A DNA stretch of 64,000 bases, from contig NC_092320.1 in assembly GCF_036785885.1 (NCBI RefSeq), forward strand, positions 20,151,557 through 20,215,556. Reading direction: 5' to 3'. Shown here piece after piece: positions 1-9,198 of the stretch. Source of the stretch: Coffea arabica. Its lineage: Eukaryota > Streptophyta > Magnoliopsida > Gentianales > Rubiaceae. The notes under the pieces were generated by a model. That model searched no databases and was not told where the DNA came from. It worked only from the letters and a program-made list of their open reading frames with translations. How positions within the stretch are numbered: position 1 is the first letter of the stretch; every line of letters begins with the position of its first letter. The translations under genes and the position numbers were made by a program.

Positions 1-767
1 CTTTTTGTAAAGATTGCGTAATTTGAGCCTAATTTCATAAAGGGTCTATAATGGTCACAAGTATTTATTAGGCACTCGTTATGATAGCATTCAAGTGTTG
101 ATATTTTGAAAAAATAAAATTAAATAGAAAAAATATATAAGTACAGTGTAAGATAATAATTGTTAGAGTATATATTCATATGATATGTTGGGTGTGATTT
201 AGGTGTACTAACGAATTAGATACCTGTTTACAAATACCTACTTTACAACATTTACTTCCTATGCCATCAAGCGGCAAATAATTTTCATACGAGGTACTAT
301 ATTCATTTTGATTTGAATTTGCCTGTTAACCCGTTATGATTTTAAACTATCATCAAGAATGTTTGAGCCTGTTTTATTAGGTGCATTTCATCGAAGGTTA
401 TCTTTCCAATAATGATTGTAGGAAGTCTCAATCAATATAGGAATCAACTCAGACCCTATCCATTACCATGCTTACTAGCTAGAATGCTCAATCAGCGACT
501 CAAGAATAAGGGTCTTGTTAAAATGGAACTTTCAGAAGGAAATTTGCAATCAATGCTATTTACCCACCCCAAGTTTATTGATGAGGAAAAAAAATTTGCA
601 CCGCAAGAAAGCAAAAGGTGATGTCTTGATGGGAGATGAAATTCCAACTAACAAAAGCCTTAGACTAAACACTCGATTTCAATTTTTTATTGACTTGGTT
701 GAGTTGAGAATTATAGCCTAAATAACTTGAAGGCTTTGTATGACTTCACAAGTGTAATATACACATT
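1..767. other. AT-rich noncoding DNA, no supported gene
   Basis: Low-GC sequence with short open frames only. The longest forward frame, 412-621, gives a 69-residue peptide that I do not recognise and that shows no domain. No RNA gene, terminal repeat or target-site duplication was found here. Confidence 0.6.
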
Positions 768-1062
768 TTTAGCATGATGTGATCTAATAATAGTTCGTCA
801 GGCACGCCTGGTGCACGTGCTATAAGGTATATATATTTTGACAAGAATTTCTTTCTACTTTGACTATGCATGCTTCGGAATTTTTTGGGGATTTCTGGAC
901 CTTAGGAAGCATTTGAGCACAAAGCCACTTGAAAAAAATAATAGATAAAAAAGTGGACTACATTATAGGATCATGAAAATTTCTTGGCATGACTTAAGAA
1001 ACTAAACAAGAAGCGCACAAGGAAAATTTTTGGAGAGTAGTTCTTATTATTTAACAATTTGA
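768..1062 (+). repeat. Dispersed repeat R1, copy a
   Basis: About 290 bp running from tagcatgatgtgatct to the run beyond ttcttggcatgacttaag. It recurs at about 39217-39497 (copy b) and 43229-43453 (copy c). All copies share a GC-rich core (ggcacgcc...gcgcagg or gtgcacgtgc), a TATATA stretch, and then ttttactatgtatgcttgg and ggattttggatcc-like blocks. This copy has no insertion; copy b was hit by LINE L1a and copy c by element A2. No coding capacity or terminal inverted repeat is apparent, so its class is unknown. Orientation is arbitrary. Confidence 0.75.
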
Positions 1063-1150
1063 ATTCATAAATGATATTTTAAGTCTGGTTTGAGAAAATT
1101 AACTAGAGGGTTCTTATCATCGAAAAACAATATAATAAAACAAAAACAAA

Positions 1151-1378
1151 TTAAAGAAAAGTTATCAAATTTATGTGATTTAGTTGAATTGACCTACATT
1201 TATAGATGGAGGAAGAGCACAGTACACTAAGAGAAACTGTAGAGTGAGATGTCCCAAATGCGTCACCAAGAGAGATAAGAGAACGACCAGAACTAAGCCT
1301 TTTCAAGGCTAAAGCAACTTGATCATACAGTGACATTGATTTTCCATTGCTAAAGGCAAAATGTGTCTTCACTGCCAT
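1151..1378 (-). pseudogene. ALP1/Harbinger-nuclease-like N-terminal fragment
   Basis: The 75-codon frame contains DQVALALKRLSSG followed by GDAFGTSHSTVS. This matches my knowledge of the helix-turn-helix segment just before the DDE nuclease domain of plant PIF/Harbinger transposases and their domesticated relatives (ALP1-like proteins), where the text is typically DQVAVALRRLSSG...GDxFGxxxSTVSQxxWRF. Homology stops right after STVS: the WRF helix and the whole nuclease domain are missing, and the frame runs into unrelated sequence. It is a relic of either a transposon or an ALP1-like gene; the two cannot be told apart from this piece. An exon of a gene lying mostly outside this interval is unlikely, because nothing similar flanks it. 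Confidence 0.6.
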
Positions 1379-2315
1379 GTACTCCCTTGCAAGCTAGATG
1401 GAGATGAATCTAGATTACCAGCATACCAGGGGTTAAAAATAAAAAGAAAAAAAATCATAATTCTTGCATGATGATAGTAAAACCTTCAATTATCAATGAT
1501 TTAGAAGCTCATAATTTCCTTTTGGGGTGTCATGGAATTTTTTCGATATTCCAAATTGTAGAATTGTCTATCCTGTGGCTAATCCGATAAGTGATCATTT
1601 AAACTTTCCAATTCATTTCTTCTTTATTCTGCATGAAATTATGTCTTTATTTCGATCAAATTAATCTTGAAGAAGTATATTTTTTGTGTTTATCTTTTTG
1701 CAATTGTTTCTTTAATTTCAACAGTCTTTTGACTTTCTGAAAACTCTCTACCCGCATAAGATTTTTGTCAAGCCTTTCGTCTATCCCTTTTAAGAACATT
1801 TTGGAAAATGAACAGTAAAAACTATTATGTCCAATTGGCATATTGCGTAATATTTTATTGACTGAAATGCTGCATAGTTTCTTTAAATGCACAAAGATAA
1901 TTTGAAAGTACTTTTTCTCTTTCATTTAACATGTCTTTGGTTGTATAATCAATTCAATAGATATTATGCGATAGGGAAATAATAATTTTTTATCTCACTC
2001 ATACTTAAAATTTTGAAGTTTATTTTCTCCAAATTGTTTCGGGTTAAAACGTAATTTCTCAGCAAAAGAAGACGAAGTATTTTATACCATTTTGATACTT
2101 CGATATCGTTGATGTCATTGTCCAATTAGCGTATTTTCTCATTTTCTGTAAAAAAAAAATGTATTTGATCAACAAGTTAAAGTGAGCTTGATGATTGTGC
2201 CATTGTCGTGCAAATTCTGGGAGTAATAAGGTTAGTGACATTTTTTTTTGTAGTATAAAAAATTATGACGCAATAAGGCAAAGCACAAATAAATAGAAAT
2301 AGGGTATGATGCTAA
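1379..2315. other. AT-rich noncoding DNA
   Basis: Noncoding flank between the Harbinger-like relic and LTR element A1. A lysine-rich 89-codon frame at 1656-1925 (-) matches nothing I recognise and has the composition expected of random AT-rich DNA. The last five bases, ttttc (2316-2320), are one copy of the target-site duplication of element A1. Confidence 0.6.
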
Positions 2316-2320
2316 TTTTC

Positions 2321-3802
2321 TGACAGGTATTGAGCCTGTGCAATAATAATTACCTACTTAAGAAAACTACAAATTTTGTATATAGCGGTGAGTAGGGTCG
2401 AATTCACAGGAACTTGGGATAATTTATTTCTTCTAGAATCCGAAGTATGGGATATTTTTGGAGAATATAAAATAATTAATTAACTAACTAATGAAACTAC
2501 TAATAAAATTAAACAAGAATTAATCAATAGCCAATACGACTCTAGTCAAAGGTGCAACTTTTCAGACACGGTCCATTCAACTGATTATCGATACAAAGAT
2601 AATTCAATTACTCATTACTAGATTGGTTATAGCTATCAACACGCTCTAACAACCAGTTTTTCCTTACTTTTTCGACAGCCAAGGTACGACCGTTGACTGC
2701 TTCTCTAACCAGAAAGCAACTCTAGGTACGACCATAGGAATTTAATTATCCAGTTGCATTAAATCTAGAAAAATCAAACCCTAACCAATAAACATGCTAA
2801 GAGAATTTATTTAAATTAGATCTTACGCTTCCCCAACACAAAGCCAATTATGATGGTTGTCACCGGTTATCAACTAAACGAACAATTACGGATTCAATTT
2901 AATTAACGTGACAGTAGGCTATTAGATTAAATTAAATATCTGGCCGTTGATGCTCAATTAATAAAATAATCATAAATAATTAATTCAGGAAATGCACAAA
3001 TAGTAACAAATTGGAAAAAATAGTGAAAGTTCGATTAGATCTCACAGATATTATGAATCGCGCCTTCGCGTCGACCTTTGGATAGAAGAGAAATTTAGCC
3101 GCTCCTCATTATATCAATCTCGTGTGATTTGATTAATTCCATCCACACAATTGCCAAAGAATTGGGAAAGATGAATTAACGAAGGAACGGACGAAAGGTC
3201 TTGCTTCCCTTTTTTTTGGGTTTCGTGTTCGTACTCGAGCGGAAAGTAAAAGCAAAGTCTAAAGAAAGAGTTGTACAAAGCCTAAAGCATAGAGTAAATC
3301 GTCTAACAAGGAAAACTAAAAGCTGATTATTAATCCCACGTGAATCTGGATTTTGTTTTATTTGCCGCAGATTGCTATCCCAACGAAAACGTAAGAAAGC
3401 TCCCAGCCAATCTCCTTATTCCACGTGAATCTGGCTTTTGCCAATTCCCCCAAGGTAGCCGCCGAAAAGAAAAAAAGCGTCAGAGACTCTACTTCCTCTA
3501 GGAATAGAGATTTTATCCCTTGGACCACCGTGGCCCACGAGCCTTTTGATTCCCTAATTGCCCACTTTTGCTACCAATCCCGCGGGGTCCGTATTTTGGC
3601 TATCTTTCTACAGTTTCTGGCGTGGGCACGCCCTGGGATGGAAAGTCTTCTGAAAATTTTCTCCAAGATACCACTTTGAACATCAATCGTCTACAATTTA
3701 CACAAATATCAAATATGAGTAAAATCTCAATACTTAGCACAATAAGTAGTCAAAATTATAACCACATAATAGTGCGAAAGGTGCTCAATAATTGCTCTAT
3801 CA
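2321..3802 (-). repeat. 3' LTR of element A1
   Basis: Direct repeat of 7110-8589 in the same orientation. On the minus strand it starts TGATAGAGCAATTATT at 3802. Its far end reads ...CAGGCTCAATACCTGTCA at 2321. The block tcctgtgaattcgaccct (2392-2410, minus sense) is conserved in the other LTRs of this window. A copy of the GGCGTG..CACGCC near-palindrome lies at 3619-3632. Confidence 0.92.
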
Positions 3803-3840
3803 AATCCCCCCACATCTAGACAATGCTTGTCCCCAAGTAT
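3803..3840 (-). promoter_or_regulatory. 3' polypurine tract of A1
   Basis: On the minus strand the sequence just before the 3' LTR reads gacaagcattgtctagatgt followed by GGGGGGATT and then the LTR start TGATAG. A purine run abutting the 3' LTR is the primer for plus-strand DNA synthesis in LTR elements. The same gacaagca...GTGGGGG context precedes the 3' LTRs of A2 and B. Confidence 0.82.
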
Positions 3841-6045
3841 TTCGAAGCACAGAAATACAATCAAGATGGCAACGATTGCGTAGTGATCTATACTAACACA
3901 AGCATCTCGCACTCCTGACAATGTCACCAAAATTAGAACATACCGGACATGTGGTTATCCAAAAAATATGAATAGTAAAGCACGTCACCTTCAAGAGAAT
4001 GTATAAATACTAGGAACGCTCAAATCAATATTACGGAATGGAATTACCATAGGTTTGCTCATTTACATCTCTACCACTCAAAAATGAACTAAATATACAA
4101 ATCAAAGGGACTTTAATAGGGTTGTAATGGGGCTTAGGTAAAAGACGGGATAAGAAGGTAAAGATAAGGTGTAATGTGTCAAAAAAATGTCCGATATCCA
4201 CTACATAACCACAATACTTTACCAGAGAAATTCCACAAGCAAGGCATTTCTATTTGCTATACTCACTGTGCAAGTGTTGGAACTTTTTTTATATTTTCTC
4301 TCTTTTTTTATTTGAAGAGCATCTTGCAAGGCATGGGTATGCCCTATAAGCTAGAGTCTTTTATTCACCAGCTTGTCTATAGCTTTCTCTTTTTTTTTCT
4401 TAGATGCACAGAACTGGCACCATACAACTTCTATTCCGACAACACTTGCGACTCTAGATTTATTTGTCTTGCACAAGCAATGAAATTCAAACATCTCTTA
4501 ATGACACAAGGTTGAATAAGAAAGTCTAAAAACGTCCTGAATTATAAAACACGACTAACACACAAAAGATAAAGATAAAAGCTTAAATTGGTTCACTATT
4601 GGGAGACAATATGAAGGCATGGTTTGTAGAAAGCTAAAGAAGGTTAAATCTTAAATGCCCTTATCATTTCAAATGTATCCAGTTCAACAAAATGTGGCCT
4701 CGACATATATAAAATAGTAAGTTCTAGAATGCCGATACCATGTGTGATATCCACTCAACAACACAAACGAAACAAACAAGAATAATGTGCTTGTGCATGG
4801 CTCAAAAGCTCCCAAAAGTTACAAGAATGAGTCAAGTCCAACATATTCAACATTCAACAATATTGCCAAGAAAAAATAAAATGCACAGCTAGCATATATG
4901 GCCACATACACGTGTACCCTGATTGTGCAATCTATCATAGCAACATGCTCTATCAGCTAACAAATGTAGAACTAAAGAAGTCAACTAACTACACTATTTT
5001 TTTTTCTCTGTTTGTTTCATTTTTTTCTCTTTTTTTTTTGCACAAAAGGAAATAATAGAAACCATCCCCTCCACACCTAAAACCTACATTGTTCTCAATG
5101 TAGCAAAAAGAAATAGATTGTAAGAAGAAAGGGGGCGAAACTTCCCTGACTACCGAGAGGGTGTAGCGAGACACTAAAGGGGAGGAGGATAAGGCGGCTG
5201 AAATCCAATATGAGCAAAGAAAACTGCTTGATTCTCTGTCTGAATACGGGCGAAAACTTGCAGCGCTGCAAGACGACAGTGGATACGAAGTGAAATTGCG
5301 ACTCCGGGCAGCAGATGGCTGGAGGGCAACTTTGGCGACAGCAAACAACAATAGCTATGGGGATGGGGGGATTGCAAAGGCCACGAATTAGCGACGGCGA
5401 CGACGTGCAGATCAGCAGCAACAGCAGCGAACGAACAAGAAAAGGGAAAAAGTAGAAATTAAAACTAAGACAAAACAACGGAAAGTGAAAAGTAGAAACT
5501 AAAACAAAGAAAATTGAAAAGACAAGACAAAACAAGAAAACAAGAAAATCGAAAAGTAGGGTTAGAGATGGTCCTGGTTGCATTCGATTTTCATTGTCAC
5601 AAAGGTTGGAAGGCGTGGGCACGCCTTGGAAAGTAAGGTTGTCACAAAGGTTGGAAGGCGTGGGCACGCCTTGGAAGGTAAGGTCATCTGCTTATAATAT
5701 GCCCGACATAATTTGCTGTGTGGCGTGGGCACACTTTGGAGGTGGAAGTTCTCTGTCCACTGAATTTTACAAATGTCCATGTGCGATGAATACAAGATGC
5801 GGGCACGCCTTGTAACATGATGTTTTCTGCTCACGTTTTTTTTGCTCCTAACCTAGAATAAAACTGCCCAGAAATACTCATGACCTACAATACAGGTTGT
5901 TTGTCAATAGGAACTTAAACTCACTAATTTTGAACACACGAATATGAAAGAAAACACAATTAAAATTCTTGGATTGCCTTCCAAGTAGCGCTTTTCTTTA
6001 ACGTGTTTGGCTATACATCGCCATGTTTATTCATGGAAGATAAAA
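3841..6045 (-). other. Long noncoding 3' interior of A1
   Basis: About 2.2 kb between the Gag remnant and the polypurine tract. The open frames here (for example 5095-5667) are low-complexity and match no protein, so I do not call them genes. Three things stand out. The near-palindrome GGCGTGGGCACGCC is present at 5612-5625 and 5657-5670, with decayed copies at 5722-5735, 5796-5809 and 4330-4343. A second polypurine-like box lies at 5061-5100. The stretch 4600-4960 is clearly alignable to A2 at 61180-61500 although neither encodes a plausible protein. The peptide KRYLEGNPR, shared with A2, is encoded at about 5960-5995 (-). Confidence 0.7.
5061..5100 (-). promoter_or_regulatory. Internal polypurine-like box of A1
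   Basis: On the minus strand: cattgagaacaatgtaggtt, then ttaggtgtggaggggatgg, followed by an A-rich tract (about 4990-5045). It closely resembles the 3' polypurine context of the same element, and the matching boxes in A2 (61018-61055) and B (58128-58155). It could act as a second plus-strand primer (central polypurine tract); that role is inference. Confidence 0.5.
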
Positions 6046-7001
6046 TCATGTATCTCGTTTTAGTGCTTCATCTTTTATGTATCCCTGATAACCCTCGTAA
6101 ATAAAGTAATTCTTGAGCACACGAGATATGGTCTTCCATGGATTAATAGATGGCGCCAAACAAGTCAACAAGATTCTTAATTCTTCACTCACTCCTCCAT
6201 CACGAACACTTACTGGTTCAAGATATTTTATCATCGCAACTCTTAACTTATTCATGCAATGAAACTCAAAATCGTCTGGTATAATAAAATCAATCTCAAT
6301 AATAGGAATTAAAGAATAAGAGTCAGGAGAATATTGATTAAGGAATGAAGAAGATGTCACCGCATTCAGAGATTGTTCACTTGAGCAATTTGATATCGGG
6401 GTCTCATTTCTTGCATTTCAACTTCCTTTTCAACTACATCTTTAGATCTTTTTTCTTGAAACTTTTGCAGTTCCATGTCATTTGTCAGGATAATTGCACT
6501 CTCATCTTCATTATGATCGATAATAGTCTGTGAGGGCAATTCTTCATAAACTGGAGGAATCAATTTGCTCATTGTAGATGCCAATCTCATCTTCATCCTT
6601 TGTGTCTCCTGTTGAAATTGATCTGTGTTAGCGGCTACTAATTTCACTATTTTTTTAAGAGACATATCTGACATGGATGACGGTTCTTGAGACTCCAGTT
6701 GTTGAAAATCTATTGGCCTTTGTTTATAATTAAAATTGGAATCATTCCACCATTCTTGATCATACCCGTTTGAATAATGGTCATACCACGTTTGATATTA
6801 ATGTGCAAAAATTTCAAAAGTATCGATTGGAGCACTTAAGCTATCTTGAAATGTAAGGCATATGTCAGTTGAATGATTTGAGACAAAATAAGTTTCACAA
6901 TTTGCAACAACCCACTGATCATTAGAAAAAGCATGAGTTTCATAACCCCTTCTAGAAATAAAATCCAATCTATCACCAAAATACGGATTGTTAGCAGCCA
7001 T
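6046..7001 (-). pseudogene. Gag C-terminal remnant of A1
   Basis: Read on the minus strand, the frame opens at 7001 (MAANNPYFGDR), is cut by a stop at 6798-6800, continues to 6366, then shifts frame and runs to 6046, about 318 codons in all. The Gag core domain seen in A2 (51629-52345) is absent. What remains aligns with the A2 Gag tail: a broken zinc knuckle (CETYFVSNHSTDIC, with A2's CX2CX4HX4C spacing but Tyr replacing the second Cys), a W..NFNYKQRP segment, the SLKKIVK..A..T.QFQQET helix, and ESAIILTNDMELQ, which corresponds to the ITLRSGKE-type linker that follows Gag in Athila-like elements. It ends ...KDEALKRDT. Not functional as it stands. Confidence 0.7.
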
Positions 7002-7086
7002 AAACTATATATAAAAAAATAAGGGAAAAATAAAAAAAAAAGAAAGCAAGATAAACTCAAAAAGAAACAAATTAATCAGGCACCAG

Positions 7087-7104
7087 TCCCCAGCAATGGC
7101 ACAA
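7087..7104 (-). promoter_or_regulatory. Primer-binding site of A1 (tRNA-Asp-like)
   Basis: On the minus strand, six bases inside the 5' LTR, TTGTGCCATTGCTGGGGA matches 14 of 18 bases of the complement of the plant tRNA-Asp 3' end (TGGCGCCGTTGCCGGGGA), the primer used by Athila-type elements. Three of the four mismatches are C-to-T/G-to-A changes. Confidence 0.75.
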
Positions 7105-7109
7105 AAAAT

Positions 7110-8589
7110 TGATAGGTGTCGAACCTGTGCAATAATAATTACCTACTCAAGAAAATTACAAATTTTGTATATAGTGGTGAGTAGGGTCGAATCCACAGGG
7201 ATTGGGGATAATTTGTTTCTTCCAAAGTCCGAAGTATGGGGAATTTTTGAAGAATATAAAATAATTAATTAACTAACTAATGAAACTACTAATAGAATTA
7301 AACAAGAACTAATCAATAGCCAATACGACATTAGCCAAAGATGCAACTTTTTAGACACGATCCATTCAACTGATCATCGATGCAAAGATAATTCAATTAC
7401 TCATTACTAAGTTGGTTATAGCTATCAACACGCTTTGACAACCAATTTTTTCTTACTTTTTCGACAGCCAAAGTACGACCGTTGACTGTTTCTCTAACCA
7501 AAAAACACCCTAGGTACGACCGTAAGAATTTAATTATCCAGTTGCATTAAATCTAGAAAAATCCAACCCTAACCAATAAACACGCTAAGAGAATTTATTT
7601 AAATTAGATCTTACGCTTCCCCAACACAAAGCCAATTATGATGGTTGTCACTAGTTATCAACTAAACGAACAATTACGGATTCAATTTAGTTAACGTGAC
7701 AGTAGGCTATTAGATTAAATTAAATATCCGGCCGTTGATACTCAATTAATAAAATAACCATAAACAATTAATCCGGAAAATGCACAAATAGTAACAAATT
7801 GGAAGAAATAGTGAAAGTTCGATTAGATCTCACAGATGTTATGAACCACGCCTTCGCGTCGACCTTTGGGTGGAGGAGAAATCTAGCCGCTTCTCATCAT
7901 ATCAATGTCGCGTGGTTTGATTAATTCCATCCACACAATTGCCAAAGAATTGGGAAAGATGAATTAACGAAGGAACGGACGAAAGGTCTTGCTTACCTTT
8001 TTTTGGGTTTCGTGTTCGTACTCGAGCGGAAAGTAAAAGAAAAGTCTAAAGAAAGAGTCGTATAAAGCCTAAAGCATAGAGTAAATCGTCTGACAAGGAA
8101 AAACTAAAAGCTAATTATTAATCCCACGTGAATCTGCTTTCATTTTATTCGCCGCAGATTACTATCCCAACGAAAACGTAAGAAAGCTCCCAGCCAATCT
8201 CCTTATCCCACGTGAATCTGGCTTTTGCCAATTCCCCCAAGGTAGCCACCAAATAGAAAGAAAGCGTCAGAGACTCTACTTCCTCGAGGAATAGAGTTTT
8301 TATCCCCTGCACCTCCGCGCCCCACGAGCCTTTTGATTCCCTAATTGCCCACTTTTACTACCAATCCAGCGGGGTCCGTATTTTGGGTATCTTTCTACAG
8401 TTTCTGGCGTGAGCACGTCCTAGGATGGAAAGTCTTCTGGAAATTTTCTCTAAGATACCACTTTTAACACCAATCGTCTGCAATTTACACAAATATCAAA
8501 TATGAGCAAAATCTCAATACTTAGCACAGTAAGTAGCCAAAATTATGACCATATAACAATGCGAAAGGTGCCCAATAATTGCTCTATCA
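7110..8589 (-). repeat. 5' LTR of element A1
   Basis: Minus-strand LTR starting TGATAGAGCAATTATT at 8589 and ending GACACCTATCA at 7110. It is followed inward by the primer-binding site and outward by the ttttc target-site duplication at 8590-8594. The conserved block ccctgtggattcgacccta is at 7181-7200. Confidence 0.93.
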
Positions 8590-8594
8590 TTTTC

Positions 8595-9097
8595 TCTTAT
8601 TCTTGGTCATATCACAAAAAAGTTTAGAGGAAATAACTAAAGTACAAAAGATTTGATAACAATCGAATTCTGAATAATAGCTATTTCACAGTTTTTCCTT
8701 TAATTCTTTGATTTCTACCATAGTGATTCCTTATCCTTATGTTATATAAGAACGAGTTGTGGTCAAAGAGCGGTTTGAATTTCAACTGCATAGATAGGGT
8801 CATTTTTGAAATATGAAATGATGTGGAGTTTATTTTTAACTTTGGATACAAGTGATGGTAGTATCTGTTTTGATAGTTTACAGAAATCTCCTCATATTTG
8901 TACATTTAAAGCACATATTTATGGAGACATTTGGGTATTTTTGAAATATGGAATTATTTTATAATCGTTTTTGCATCGAGTACAAGTCATACAAGCTTAT
9001 ATATTAGTGTAATTACTTAAATGGTATTGCAAACACATTTACTTGAAATGTGGTATTTATTGTGCAATTGAAATGACGGCATATTATTATAATCTTA
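8595..9097. other. AT-rich spacer between A1 and LINE L0
   Basis: About 500 bp of noncoding DNA. A 74-codon minus frame (8681-8905) matches nothing known to me. The last bases (9098-9113, ctgcttgagaatattc) are the 3' target-site duplication of LINE L0. Confidence 0.6.
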
Positions 9098-9198
9098 CTG
9101 CTTGAGAATATTCTTTTTTTTTGTAACTCCTTTATTTATTCAAATCGAACTGAAGAAGATACAGATAAGGTTGGAACACCCGAATAAAAAATCCTAAG

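Larger units (their letters stand above)
2321..8589 (-). mobile_element. Non-autonomous Ty3-type LTR retrotransposon A1
   Basis: A structurally complete LTR element on the minus strand: two ~1.48-kb LTRs (2321-3802 and 7110-8589) that begin TGATAGAGCAATTATT; the upstream one ends GACACCTATCA. The element is flanked by a perfect 5-bp target-site duplication, ttttc (2316-2320 and 8590-8594). Next to the 5' LTR is a tRNA-Asp-like primer site and next to the 3' LTR a G-rich polypurine tract. The 3.3-kb interior has only a degraded Gag-derived reading frame; there is no protease, reverse transcriptase, RNase H or integrase. The two LTRs agree at roughly nine bases in ten by eye, so the insertion is not recent. 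The organisation resembles gag-only non-autonomous elements described in plants (TR-GAG type). It is a relative of A2 (43454-63980). Confidence 0.93.

Noticed and set aside
412-721. Overlapping 69- and 68-codon frames
   Set aside because: No domain recognised; no start context or neighbouring exon supports a gene.
1656-1925. 89-codon Lys-rich minus frame
   Set aside because: Composition expected from AT-rich DNA; no known motif.
5095-5667. 190-codon minus frame in A1, rich in Phe, Leu and Ser
   Set aside because: Low complexity from pyrimidine-rich DNA. The matching region of A2 (54300-54690) does not keep the frame, so it is not a membrane protein gene.
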